From Kitasatospora viridis (lineage in GTDB: Bacteria; Actinomycetota; Actinomycetes; Streptomycetales; Streptomycetaceae): DNA of 64,000 nt. The DNA lies in contig NZ_VIWT01000001.1 of the NCBI RefSeq assembly GCF_007829815.1, forward strand, positions 3,867,501 through 3,931,500, written 5' to 3'. The notes under the pieces are model-generated. The model did not search any database. It worked only from the letters and a program-made list of their open reading frames with translations, and was not told where the DNA came from. Made by a program: the position numbers and the translations under genes. Positions 1-14,955 of this stretch are shown here, piece by piece. Positions within the stretch are counted from its first letter, which is position 1. Each line of letters opens with the position of its first letter.

Positions 1-3000
1 GAGTCCAGGCCGAGGTCGAAGAAGCCCACGTCCTCGCGGAGCGGGTGGCCCTCGGCGTGGCCGAGCACCGCCGCCACCAGCCCGGCGACCCGCCCACGGG
101 CGGCGGCCGGCCGGGCCAGCTCGGGCAGCGCGAGCAACTCTTCTGCCACTAGGGCTACTTGATTGGACGTCACATCAACGATCGACTCCTGAGCAGGCGC
201 CAGCTCCTCGAACAGCGGCCGTCGCCGGCGCACGGCCGTCACCTCAGCGAACCGTGCCCAGTCCACCGGGCAGGCGACGGCCAGCCGCCCGGCACCGGCC
301 GGTCGGTCGAGCAGGTGCGCGCGCCCGGTCGGCCCGTCCAGCGCGCCGACGCCGAGGCGAGCCAGCTCGGCCCGCTCGGCGGCGTCCGCCATGCCGGCCA
401 GCGCCCACGGGCCGAAGGCCACGCTGACCGCCGGCCGCCCGGCGGCGGCGCGGTGCTCGGCGAGCGCGTCGAGCCCGCCGTTGGCGGCCCCGTAGGCGCC
501 GTAGCCCTCGGTGCCCCAGAGCGCGGAGACCGAGGAGGTCTGGGTGAAGAAGTCCAGCGGCCAGTCCCGGCCGATCAGGTGCAGCCACCAGGCGCCGGTG
601 AACTTGCCGCGCAGGGCGGTGGCGAAGGTGTCGGCGTCGGCCTCGGCGAGCGGCTGGCGCGGCAGCGCGCCGGCCGTGTGCACCACCCCGCGCACCGGCG
701 GCAGGTCGGCGGTCTCCCGGCAGGCCTCGGCGAGTTCGGCGGCCGAGTCGCAGTCGGCGCTGCGGTAGCGGACGTCCACGCCGTCGGCGCGCAGCCGCCG
801 CAGCAGCGCCTCGGCCTCGCCCGCCAGCCGCTCCTGCGGGGTGCGGCCGATCAGCAGCAGGTGGCGGGCACCGCGCCGGACCAGCTCGGTGACGGCCTCC
901 CGGCCGATCGCCCCGAGCCCGCCGGTGACCAGGTAGCTCGCGTCCGGCCGGATCGCCGGCGCGTCGGACCGGCGCACCGCCACCTCGCGGAGCCGGCCGA
1001 CCAGGACGCCGCCGCCGCGCACGGCGGCCAGGTCCTCGCCGCCGTCCTGGCGGACCAGCCGCAGCAGCGCGGCGGCATCCGCCGCACCGGGGGCGGCGGG
1101 CAGGTCGCAGACGCCGCCCCAGCTCGCCGGGAACTCCAGGCCGAGCGCGGGCGCGAGGCCGTGCAGCAGGCCGTGGTCGGTCGCCGCGACCGGGTCGGCG
1201 CCGGTCACCTGGCGGGCTCCCCGGGTGACGGCCCACGCGGCGCCGGCCGCCGAGCCCCGGTCCAGGCCGTGCACGGCGGCGGTGACCGCGGTGCACAGGG
1301 CCGCGCCGCGGGCGGCGGGGTCGGGCCCCGCGCCGAGCTCGGCGGGCAGCGGGGTGGCCGCGAAGGCGAGCACCAGGGCCACCCGCTCGCCGGCCGGACG
1401 GCCGGCCCAGAACGCTGACCAGGAGTCGGCGCCGTCCGGCAGGGCGGCGTGCTCCCAGCCGGGCACCGGCGCCCCGCCGAGCAGCACGCCCCGCAGGCCC
1501 AGCGCGCTCGCCTGACGGGCCAGCAGCTCCAGCAGCTCGGCGTCGTCGCCGGCCAGCACCAGCGCGTGGGCGTCCGCCGCCGGCTCGGGCAGCACGGCCT
1601 GACGCCAAGCAAGCTCGTGCCCCGTCAGCTCAGGGCTCATCGGCTCCACGCTCGCCGGCTCGGGCGCGTACCGCTGCCGCTGCCACGGGTACCCGGGCAG
1701 GCTCACCACCCGGCGGGCCGGCACGGCGAGCGCCTCCTCCTCCGACCCGGGGCGGCTGACGGCGGCTGACGGCTCGTCGGCGGCCAGCGCGGCGAGCGCC
1801 GCCCCGGCCGCCAGCGGATCGGCGGCGGTGATCCGGGCGCGCTCGGCGAACCGGGGGCGGCCGGCGGTCACCGTGTAGGCGAAGGCGGGGTAGTCGGCGG
1901 CGGGCGCGCCGGCCAGGTGCCCGCCGAGCCGGCCGGCCAGCGCGCGCAGCGCCTCGGGGGTGCGGGCGGAGAGCTCGAAGCCGGTCACCGGCTCCTCCTC
2001 GGCGACCGCCGCCGGCGCCCCGGCCGGCCCGAGGATCACGTGCGCGTTGGTCCCGCTCATGCCGAAGGAGCTGACGCCGGCGCAGTCGCCCGCCGGCCCC
2101 CACGGCTCCAGCGCGCCGGCCAGCGCGACGCCGGTGCCGGCCAGGTCGATCCGCGGGTTCAGGGTCCGGAAGTGCACCAGCGGCGGCACCTGACGCCGTT
2201 GCAGGCAGAGGATGCCCTTCAGCAGCCCGGCGATCCCGGCGGCCGACTCCAGGTGGCCCAGGTTGGCCTTGACCGAGCCGACGTGCAGCCGGGCGCCGCC
2301 GTTGCGCCGCCCGAGCGCCTCCAGCACGGCCTCCATCTCGATCGGGTCGCCGAGCGCGGTGCCGGTGCCGTGCGCCTCGACCAGGCCGATGTCGGCGGGG
2401 GTGAGTTCGGCGTCGGCCAGGGCCGCCCGGATCAGCGCGATCTGGGCCAGCACGTTGGGCGCGGTGAAGCCGGTGGAGCGCCCGTCCTGGTTGACGGCGG
2501 AGCCGCGCACCACCGCGTGCACCCGGTCGCCGTCGCGCAGCGCGTCGTCCAGCCGCTTGAGCACCACCACGCCCGCGCCCTCGCCCCGGGTGAAGCCGTT
2601 GGCCCGGGCGTCGAAGCTCTTGCACAGCCCGTCGGGGGCGAGCGAGCGGGTCTGCTCGACCAGCCGGGTCGAGCGGGGCGAGAGCACCAGGTTGACCCCG
2701 CCGGCGATGGCCAGGTCGCACTCGCCGCGGCGCAGCGCCTGCCGGGCCAGGTGGACGGCGACCAGCGAGGAGGAGCATGCGGTGTCGAGCGCCACGGCCG
2801 GGCCGGTGAGGCCCATCGTGTAGGCGATCCGGCCGGCGGCGAAGCAGTGGCCGTTGCCGGTGGCCCAGGAGGCGTCGGGCTCGCCGGCCATCCAGTCGCG
2901 GTAGTCCTGGCCGGTGATGCCGATGTAGAGGCCCGCACGGGTGTCCTGCATCCGGTCCCGGGGCAGCGCGGCGTCGTCGAGCGCCTCCGCCGTGACCTCC

Positions 3001-3341
3001 AGCAGCAGGCGGTGCTGCGGGTCCAGCCCGCGGGCCTCCCGGGGGCTGATGCCGAAGGCCTCGGCGTCGAACTCCAGCACCTCGTCGAGGAAGCCGCCGC
3101 GCTGCGGCAGGCCCTCCCACTGCTCGGCGAACGGGCCCTTGCGGGAGTGCGGCAGGGGCTGCACCAGGTCGCGCCCGGTGGCCAGGGCCTCCCAGTAGCC
3201 GTCGAGGTCGTGGATGCCGCCGGGCAGGCGCAGGCCCACGCCGACCACCGCGAGCGGCTGGGCGCCGGCCGCGGCGTCGAGCTGGGCGCGCAGACGCTTG
3301 ATCGTCTCCATGGCGCGGGTCATGGGGGTCTGTGTGGTCAC
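1..3341 (-). CDS. Type I polyketide synthase, AT-less KS-KR-ACP module (3' end outside window)
   Basis: Extends a polyketide chain and reduces the beta-keto group. From the GTG at 3341 the visible 1113 residues hold a KS (about 28-436) with C189, H324 and H363 intact, a KS-AT-type linker (about 437-525), a post-AT-type motif LPGYPWQRQRY (549-558), a KR structural half (about 570-795), a catalytic KR (about 800-990; GGLGAIG near 807, Y950, N954) and the start of an ACP (about 1065 on, cut just before the expected serine). The roughly 300-residue acyltransferase expected between the linkers is absent. The KR has W942 eight residues before Y950 and no LDD motif, as in A-type KRs. Start is uncertain: in-frame ATGs lie at 3323 and 3311, and residues 9-20 look like a short coiled coil. 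It follows the reducing PKS by 114 nt on the same strand. An AT acting in trans, or the neighbour's AT, must load the ACP; that is inference. Confidence 0.9.
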   Translation of the reverse strand, partial: MTTQTPMTRAMETIKRLRAQLDAAAGAQPLAVVGVGLRLPGGIHDLDGYWEALATGRDLVQPLPHSRKGPFAEQWEGLPQRGGFLDEVLEFDAEAFGISPREARGLDPQHRLLLEVTAEALDDAALPRDRMQDTRAGLYIGITGQDYRDWMAGEPDASWATGNGHCFAAGRIAYTMGLTGPAVALDTACSSSLVAVHLARQALRRGECDLAIAGGVNLVLSPRSTRLVEQTRSLAPDGLCKSFDARANGFTRGEGAGVVVLKRLDDALRDGDRVHAVVRGSAVNQDGRSTGFTAPNVLAQIALIRAALADAELTPADIGLVEAHGTGTALGDPIEMEAVLEALGRRNGGARLHVGSVKANLGHLESAAGIAGLLKGILCLQRRQVPPLVHFRTLNPRIDLAGTGVALAGALEPWGPAGDCAGVSSFGMSGTNAHVILGPAGAPAAVAEEEPVTGFELSARTPEALRALAGRLGGHLAGAPAADYPAFAYTVTAGRPRFAERARITAADPLAAGAALAALAADEPSAAVSRPGSEEEALAVPARRVVSLPGYPWQRQRYAPEPASVEPMSPELTGHELAWRQAVLPEPAADAHALVLAGDDAELLELLARQASALGLRGVLLGGAPVPGWEHAALPDGADSWSAFWAGRPAGERVALVLAFAATPLPAELGAGPDPAARGAALCTAVTAAVHGLDRGSAAGAAWAVTRGARQVTGADPVAATDHGLLHGLAPALGLEFPASWGGVCDLPAAPGAADAAALLRLVRQDGGEDLAAVRGGGVLVGRLREVAVRRSDAPAIRPDASYLVTGGLGAIGREAVTELVRRGARHLLLIGRTPQERLAGEAEALLRRLRADGVDVRYRSADCDSAAELAEACRETADLPPVRGVVHTAGALPRQPLAEADADTFATALRGKFTGAWWLHLIGRDWPLDFFTQTSSVSALWGTEGYGAYGAANGGLDALAEHRAAAGRPAVSVAFGPWALAGMADAAERAELARLGVGALDGPTGRAHLLDRPAGAGRLAVACPVDWARFAEVTAVRRRRPLFEELAPAQESIVDVTSNQVALVAEELLALPELARPAAARGRVAGLVAAVLGHAEGHPLREDVGFFDLGLD

Positions 3342-3406
3342 GGCAGGGCTGCTCGCTTCCGTGGGTCGGGCGGGCGGAGAGGGACGTAGGGGAGGGGCGG
3401 GCCGAA

Positions 3407-3438
3407 GGGCCCTCCCCGTCCGGCGGAGGGGAGGGCCC
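3407..3438. terminator. Hairpin between the two PKS genes
   Basis: A perfect 11-bp inverted repeat, GGGCCCTCCCC (3407-3417) and GGGGAGGGCCC (3428-3438), with a 10-nt loop, lies just after the stop codon of the upstream PKS and 66 nt before the GTG of the next. No T-tract follows on the minus strand. It may be an attenuator or an mRNA-stabilising stem that sets the ratio of the two synthases. Confidence 0.5.
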
Positions 3439-3455
3439 GGAGAACTCGGCGGGGA

Positions 3456-9722
<6,267 letters not shown>

Positions 9723-9756
9723 GGTGATGGTCCCTCAGGTCGCGGTCGCTGGAAGG

Positions 9757-11004
9757 TCAGGCGGCGGGGGCCGGGGCGGGTTCGGTGGTCCGCAGGTCGA
9801 CCGGGTCGATCGGGTGCGGGGCGTTGATCACCTTGTCGAAGATCCGGTACTTGGCCGGCAGGCTGTTCAGGGTGCGGAAGCGCAGCCGGCGCAGCGCGGT
9901 CCGCAGCGGGGTGTGCTGGGCCAGCGCGGCCTCCTGCATCCGCTGGAACCTGGTCACGAAGGCCTTGTGCCTGCGCCGGCCCGCCGCGAACTCGTCGAAG
10001 GCGGAGCCCGGCACGACGGTGCCGGTGCCGCCCAGCGCCCGGGCGATCACCGGCGCGAGGCAGACGGCGTCCTGGATCGCCAGGTTGACGCCCTGCCCGA
10101 GGATCGGCGTGACGGTGTGCGAGGCGTCGCCGAGCAGCACCAGGCCGTCCCGGGACCAGGTCGGCACCTCGGCGGTGAAGATCTCCAGGAAGCTGGTGTC
10201 GTCCCAGGAGAGCAGGTGCTCGGCGAGCAGCGGCGCGAGCCGCGGGTCGATCGCGGCGATGCCGTCCCGGAACGCCTCGAAGCCCTCCTTGCGCAGGTCG
10301 CCGAGCCCGCGCTTGGGCAGGTTGTGGCCCACCCGCAGGTAGTCGGGGAAGGTCGGCAGCACCACCAGGTGCTTGTCCCGCAGCACCACCAGCTCGGCCT
10401 CGGTGCCCCAGTCGGCCGGGCGGGGCAGCTTGAAGGAGAGGAAGTCGCGCTGCATCGGCCGGACGTCGGCGGCCAGCCCGGCGGCCTTGCGCACCTTGGA
10501 GAACCGGCCGTCGGCGCCGACCAGCAGCCGGGTGCGCACCTCGGCCCGGGAGCCGTCGGGCAGTTTGAGCACCGCGCCGTGCACCGCGCCGTCCTGCTGG
10601 AGCAGCCCGGTGAAGGCGGTGCCGGCGGCGTAGGTGTGGCCGGGCAGGCCGGCGGCCGCCTCGTTGAACATGCCGATCAGGGCGGGCTGCGGGATGTCGA
10701 TCGGCAGCACGCCGACCGGGAAGCGGCTGTAGTCGACGCGGAAGACCTGCCGCCCCTCCATCCGCATGCTGACCGCGGTGGTCTCCAGGTAGCCGTGTTC
10801 GGTCAGCGCAGGTCCGAAGCCGAGCCGGCGCAGCGTGACGGCGGACGGCGCGGCCAGCGTCTCGCCGCGGAAGTCGCGCTCCAGGCCCTGCTGCTTCTCC
10901 ACCACCAGCACTTCGATGCCGCGGCGGGCCAGCAGGCAGCCGAGCAGGGCGCCGGCGGGGCCGCCGCCGACGATCAGGACGTCCGTCGTGGCCGGGACGG
11001 TCAT
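9757..11004 (-). CDS. FAD-dependent oxidoreductase, PHBH/UbiH-like fold
   Basis: A 415-aa flavoprotein. The N-terminal FAD-binding GGGPAG (13-18) with E36 closing the first fold, the DG motif LVGADGR (161-167) and the second FAD motif GDASH (292-296) followed by GQGVN are all present. No halogenase WxWxIP motif and no second NADPH Rossmann loop are visible. It overlaps the acyltransferase stop by 4 nt (ATGA), so it belongs to the tetronate-type operon. Related flavoproteins in tetronate and spirotetronate clusters act as hydroxylases, epoxidases or [4+2] cyclases; the sequence alone does not separate these. The C-terminal tail from about residue 345 is rich in Arg and Pro. Confidence 0.85.
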   Translation of the reverse strand: MTVPATTDVLIVGGGPAGALLGCLLARRGIEVLVVEKQQGLERDFRGETLAAPSAVTLRRLGFGPALTEHGYLETTAVSMRMEGRQVFRVDYSRFPVGVLPIDIPQPALIGMFNEAAAGLPGHTYAAGTAFTGLLQQDGAVHGAVLKLPDGSRAEVRTRLLVGADGRFSKVRKAAGLAADVRPMQRDFLSFKLPRPADWGTEAELVVLRDKHLVVLPTFPDYLRVGHNLPKRGLGDLRKEGFEAFRDGIAAIDPRLAPLLAEHLLSWDDTSFLEIFTAEVPTWSRDGLVLLGDASHTVTPILGQGVNLAIQDAVCLAPVIARALGGTGTVVPGSAFDEFAAGRRRHKAFVTRFQRMQEAALAQHTPLRTALRRLRFRTLNSLPAKYRIFDKVINAPHPIDPVDLRTTEPAPAPAA

Positions 11005-11759
11005 GGCATCTCCCAGGTTTCGAGCAGGTGCTTGGTGCGGGCGAGGACCTCGGAGGCGGCGGCGCCGTCGAGCACCCGGTGGTCGAAGGCGAGGGACAGC
11101 GTGAGGACCGGGGCGACGCGCACCTCGCCGTCGACCGCCACGGGGGTGTCGACGATCCGGCCGATGCCGAAGCCGAGCGTGCCGGAGATCATCGGGAAGA
11201 TCGCCCGGACCGGCTCGTGGCCGACCGAGGTGACCGAGAAGACGCCCTGCAGGGCGGCCCGGCGCAGCGGGTCGCGCATGGCCAGCCGGTAGAGCAGCCC
11301 GGCCAGCGGCAGCGGCAGCTTCTGCACCTTGCGCAGCCGGGCGAACGGACCGTCAGGATCGTCCAGCGCCGCGTTCTTGTAGGTGTCGATCCGGTCCTGC
11401 ACCTCCAGCAGCGAGCGGTCCTGCACCGACTCGACGGTGCCGGAGACCACGCAGCGGGTGCCGTCCACGGTCTTGTCGAAGAGCACCTTGGCGTGGATCT
11501 CGTCGAGCTCGGCGACCTTGGGCCGCAGGCCGTCGGTGAGCACCGAGCGGGCCGCCGGGGTCCGTGCGATCACCTCGGCGGCGGCCTTGACCACGAAGCT
11601 GACGTAGCTGGCCCTGCCGTCGGTGGCGGCCCGGGCCTCGCGCAGCCGGGTGGCGTCCACGTCGGCCACCAGGTAGACGTGGCAGGTGTTCCGGGCGTCC
11701 CGCAGGAAGGTGTAGGTGCCCTTGCGGGCGGCCGGCAGCGGTCTGACGGTGGCGCTCAC
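11001..11759 (-). CDS. 2-oxoacid dehydrogenase E2-type acyltransferase, catalytic domain only
   Basis: A 252-aa protein matching only the catalytic domain of E2 acyltransferases. The signature HxxxDG is present as H227-RVL-D231-G232 inside AFDHRVLDGA, with the conserved SVTSVG (175-180) upstream. There is no lipoyl or peripheral-subunit-binding domain. Such stand-alone E2 proteins in tetronate pathways O-acetylate the hydroxymethyl of a newly closed tetronate ring, preparing acetate elimination to an exocyclic alkene. The GTG start overlaps the ACP stop (GTGA). The partner eliminating enzyme, an alpha/beta hydrolase-like protein, is not in the visible part of the cluster. Confidence 0.85.
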   Translation of the reverse strand: MSATVRPLPAARKGTYTFLRDARNTCHVYLVADVDATRLREARAATDGRASYVSFVVKAAAEVIARTPAARSVLTDGLRPKVAELDEIHAKVLFDKTVDGTRCVVSGTVESVQDRSLLEVQDRIDTYKNAALDDPDGPFARLRKVQKLPLPLAGLLYRLAMRDPLRRAALQGVFSVTSVGHEPVRAIFPMISGTLGFGIGRIVDTPVAVDGEVRVAPVLTLSLAFDHRVLDGAAASEVLARTKHLLETWEMP

Positions 11760-12001
11760 GGGCGCACCCCGGTGCCGGTGTCCGCGACCAGCGCGGTGAG
11801 CTCGCCGAGCGACCCGGCGGCCATGAACCGCTCGTAGTCGATCGAGGTGCCGAGCTCGCGCTCCAGGAAGACCAGCACCCGCAGCGCGTTCACCGAGTCC
11901 CAGCCGTCGAGTTCGGCCAGTGCCCGGTCCGGGGTGAGGGTCGTCTCATCGAGGTCGAGCAGTTGCGCGAGCACGTCCTTGACGGCCTGGTCAGAAAGCA
12001 C
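11756..12001 (-). CDS. Stand-alone acyl carrier protein (glyceryl carrier)
   Basis: An 81-aa ACP. The phosphopantetheine site is S36 in DGWDSVNALR, with the usual four-helix spacing. It starts with GTG inside the last codons of the FkbH gene (11-nt overlap) and overlaps the next gene by 4 nt, so synthesis with FkbH is tightly coupled. In tetronate systems this ACP accepts the three-carbon unit from 1,3-bisphosphoglycerate through FkbH and presents glyceryl-ACP to the KASIII enzyme. Confidence 0.92.
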   Translation of the reverse strand: MLSDQAVKDVLAQLLDLDETTLTPDRALAELDGWDSVNALRVLVFLERELGTSIDYERFMAAGSLGELTALVADTGTGVRP

Positions 12002-13901
12002 GGAGGGTCTCCTCGTCCTGGGGTGTGACGCTGATCCAGCGCGGCAGGTCGGCGAGCTCGCGCAGGTCGTGCTGGTGGTCGGTGCCGTCGTCGCCGGTCC
12101 CGGGCAGCTCGGTGAAGCCGAGGGCCGGGTAGAAGCCGGCGAACTTGCCGTTGCGCGCGGTCGGGGCGAACCGGCCGCGCACGGCGGGCGCCCCGGCGGC
12201 CCGGGCGGCCCGCAGCAGCAGCCCGACCACGGCGTCCTCGACGCTGCGGGAGAAGACCCGGCAGCTGAGCACCATGTTCTCGATCCGCCAGGCGCCGTCC
12301 GGGTCCCGGCCGAGTGCGAGCGCGGCGATCAGGCCGTTGTCGCCGAACCGGTCGGCCAACCGGGCGCCGAGGAAGGCGCCGCTGCCGTCCGCGCCGCGCC
12401 GGGCCGTCTCGGGCTCCGGGTAGCGCAGCCCGGTCAGGTTGAACTGGTTGGTCTTGCCGAAGAGTTGGCTGATCCGCGCGGAGTTGAGCGGCCCCAGCGG
12501 CTCGACCGTGAGCCGGGAGCCGAGCCCGAGCAGGTAGTCCGTCAGGCTGGCGGCGCCGCGCTCCAGGTCGGCCCGCTGCTCCTGGGCCCGGTAGAGCGCG
12601 GTGCGGCCCCGGTCCTCCTCGGTGAGCCGCAGCAGGTTGAAGTCGCCGCGGGCGGCGAGGCGGGCCGCGTAGTCGGCCGGGTCGGCGGGCAGCTCGACGG
12701 TGGCCACCTGCGGCAGCAACTCCCGCATCAGGCCGCGCTCGACCGGGTTGTCGTCGACGAAGACCATGGCGTCCGCGCCGATGTTCAGCCGCTGCGCCTG
12801 CTCCCGCACGGCCTGTGGCTTGGGGTCCCAGCTCGCGCTGACCGCGACGAAGGAGTCCGGCCCGAGCAGCATCTCGGGATGGGTGGCGATGGCCTCCCGG
12901 GCGATCGCCTCGTCGTTCTTCGAACAGACCGTCAGCATCACGCCCTGGCGCATCAGGTCCTTCGCCAGCGCCTGGAGTTCGCGGTGCGCCGAGCCCGGGT
13001 AGCCGCCGCCGAGCTTGAGTCCGGCGACGCCGTCGTCGCCGACCACCCCGCCCCACAGCGTGTTGTCCAGGTCCAGCACCAGGCACTTGGCGGCCCGCCC
13101 GGCCTGCGCCCGGACCACCCGGGTCAGCTCCTGCGCGTAGGCGCGCAGGTAGTCGGGCGCGTAGACGTGCCCGGCGGCGTGCCGCATCCGGTGGGCGGCG
13201 AAGACGGTGCCGGCGTGCGCCGCGATGCCGTCGGCGGGGAGCACCACGGTGGAGCGGTCGGCCAGGTCGAGCAGGGCCGCGTTCATCCGGTGCCAGGCGG
13301 CGTCCAGCCGGGCCTTGTTCCGGTAGTCGATGATCCGGTCGCGGCGCAGCGGGCCGAGCGGCACGGTGGTGAGCACCAGCGTGCCGTCGCCCAGCGCCTC
13401 CCGGCAGGCCCCCACCCAGCCGGCCAGTTCGGCGGGGAAGGTGGCGCAGCGGGCCTCGACCTCGTCGAGGTCCAGCGGGTCGGTGACGCCGTCGAGCACG
13501 GCCGCGTCGTCCAGCAGCAGGGCGGTGAGCTCGGGCCGGTGGTCCGTCAGGTTCGGCGCGCCGGTCAGGATCTCGAACCGCCACTGGTTGAAGCCGGCGC
13601 TGCGGATCTCGGGCAGCACGCCGAGCGGCAGCAGCGCGGCGGTGAGCAGGGCGGGCAGCGCGTCCAGCGTGGAGCTGCCCAGCAGGGCGATCCGCTGGGC
13701 GCGGTGGCCGCCGGCCTCGGCCAGCTGGGCGCGCGGCGCGGCGCCGAGCAGCAGCGCGCCGGCCGCCTCCAGGTCGAGCGCGTCGCCGTGCTCGGCGAGC
13801 TCGCCGAGCAGCCGGTGCACCCGGTCGCGGGCGTCGGCGGTGGCGAGTCCGGCGCGCTTGAGGGCGCGTAGTTCGGCCAGCGGGGTGGTGGTCTCAGGCA
13901 C
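11991..13901 (-). CDS. FkbH-type glyceryl-ACP synthase (HAD superfamily)
   Basis: A 636-aa protein that dephosphorylates D-1,3-bisphosphoglycerate and loads the glyceryl unit on an ACP. The HAD catalytic loop DLDNT (277-281, nucleophile D277) is intact, followed by a conserved GVVGDDG and the later motifs CSKND and FVDDNP. Residues about 1-260 form an SGNH-like N-terminal region and about 480-636 a GNAT-like region. This is the long form of the family, typical of tetronate clusters, rather than the roughly 360-aa form of methoxymalonyl pathways. GTG at 13901 overlaps the KASIII gene by 8 nt. No methoxymalonyl partner genes (O-methyltransferase, acyl-CoA dehydrogenases) are present. Confidence 0.92.
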   Translation of the reverse strand: MPETTTPLAELRALKRAGLATADARDRVHRLLGELAEHGDALDLEAAGALLLGAAPRAQLAEAGGHRAQRIALLGSSTLDALPALLTAALLPLGVLPEIRSAGFNQWRFEILTGAPNLTDHRPELTALLLDDAAVLDGVTDPLDLDEVEARCATFPAELAGWVGACREALGDGTLVLTTVPLGPLRRDRIIDYRNKARLDAAWHRMNAALLDLADRSTVVLPADGIAAHAGTVFAAHRMRHAAGHVYAPDYLRAYAQELTRVVRAQAGRAAKCLVLDLDNTLWGGVVGDDGVAGLKLGGGYPGSAHRELQALAKDLMRQGVMLTVCSKNDEAIAREAIATHPEMLLGPDSFVAVSASWDPKPQAVREQAQRLNIGADAMVFVDDNPVERGLMRELLPQVATVELPADPADYAARLAARGDFNLLRLTEEDRGRTALYRAQEQRADLERGAASLTDYLLGLGSRLTVEPLGPLNSARISQLFGKTNQFNLTGLRYPEPETARRGADGSGAFLGARLADRFGDNGLIAALALGRDPDGAWRIENMVLSCRVFSRSVEDAVVGLLLRAARAAGAPAVRGRFAPTARNGKFAGFYPALGFTELPGTGDDGTDHQHDLRELADLPRWISVTPQDEETLRAF

Positions 13902-14955
13902 GGGTGCCCGCCTCGTCCTGGCGGCGCAGCGCGAGGCCGGAGATGACCCACTTGGAGGACTCGATGGTGGCGACGAACACCCGGTCGCCGCTCTCGCCCT
14001 CGGCGAACCGCCGCTGGGCGCGGTGCAGTTGGATGAACGGCAGGGCGTTGCCGTTGTTGCCGGTCTCGGCGACCACCTGGACGGCCTGCTCGGGGCGCAC
14101 GCCCAGGGAGTGCCGGATCTGCTCCGACATCGCGCCGTTGAGCTGCGGCACCAGCACGTGCTCGACCTCGGCCAGCGGCCAGCCGGTGGCGGCGACCAGC
14201 TCGTCCAGCACGGTCGCGGCAAGGCCCGGCACGTGCTCGGCGATCGCCTTGTAGTCCTCCTCGCCCATCGGCTCGCGCACGGTCCGGCCGTTCGGCCCGG
14301 TGATCATCGGCGCGCCGTCGGCGCCGTACCAGCGGACCACCTGGGCGGGCGCGCGGCCCTTGCCGACGGTGCGCAGGAAGAGGTGCTCGACCAGCAGGCC
14401 GGGCCCGTCCGGGTCGGCGTCGACCACGGCCGCGCCGGCGCCGTCGCCGAACAGCGCGAAGTTGGCCAGCTCGGCGGAGCTGATCCGCTGGATGTCCCGG
14501 TCGGCGGGCCACAGCTTGACCACGCTGTCCGCGCCGATCACCAGGCCGCGGCGCAGCCCGCTGTGCAGCAGCGCCCGGGCGGTGAAGAGGCCCTGCAGGG
14601 CGCCCGCGCAGCCGGAGGCGAGCTGGAAGGTCGGCAGGTCGTCGAGGCCGAGCCGGTCCGCGACCAGGTTGGCCGTGGAGGGCATCAGGTGGTCGGGGGA
14701 GCCGGTGGTCAGGATCAGGAAGTCGATCGAGGCCGGGTCCGCGCCGGCCGCCGCGAGCGCCCGCTCGCCGGCGGCGGTCGCCAGGTCACCGGTGTTCTTC
14801 GGGACGCCGCTGGCGCTGTCGGGCTCGCAGAAGTACCGGCTGCGGTTGCCGGTCATCTTCTCCAACCACTTCTCGTGCAGGCCGAAGCGCTCCGCCATGT
14901 CCCGATTGGTGACGGGTTCGCCCGGCAGCACCTCGCTGAGGCCGGTGATTCTCAA
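13894..14955 (-). CDS. KASIII (FabH-like) synthase, probable tetronate ring-forming enzyme
   Basis: A 353-aa FabH-family protein, probably joining glyceryl-ACP to the polyketide beta-ketoacyl chain to close the tetronate. The nucleophile is C116 in ASGCAG. The expected catalytic His of the VPHQAN motif is replaced: the segment reads VPQLNGAM with Q271 in that position. The Asn motif is kept as TGNNGNA (N300/N301). TTG at 14955 is chosen because AAGGA (14965-14969) lies 9 nt upstream and the N-terminus then matches FabH length; the frame stays open further upstream with alternative GTGs, including one that would begin VEFTDS. First gene of the biosynthetic operon. Confidence 0.88.
   Translation of the reverse strand: MRITGLSEVLPGEPVTNRDMAERFGLHEKWLEKMTGNRSRYFCEPDSASGVPKNTGDLATAAGERALAAAGADPASIDFLILTTGSPDHLMPSTANLVADRLGLDDLPTFQLASGCAGALQGLFTARALLHSGLRRGLVIGADSVVKLWPADRDIQRISSAELANFALFGDGAGAAVVDADPDGPGLLVEHLFLRTVGKGRAPAQVVRWYGADGAPMITGPNGRTVREPMGEEDYKAIAEHVPGLAATVLDELVAATGWPLAEVEHVLVPQLNGAMSEQIRHSLGVRPEQAVQVVAETGNNGNALPFIQLHRAQRRFAEGESGDRVFVATIESSKWVISGLALRRQDEAGTRA

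Noticed and set aside
9757..11004. Flavin-dependent halogenase
   Set aside because: The WxWxIP motif is missing.
11991..13901. FkbH as part of a methoxymalonyl-ACP pathway
   Set aside because: The O-methyltransferase and two dehydrogenases of that pathway are absent, the protein is the long form, and KASIII and E2 genes flank it.
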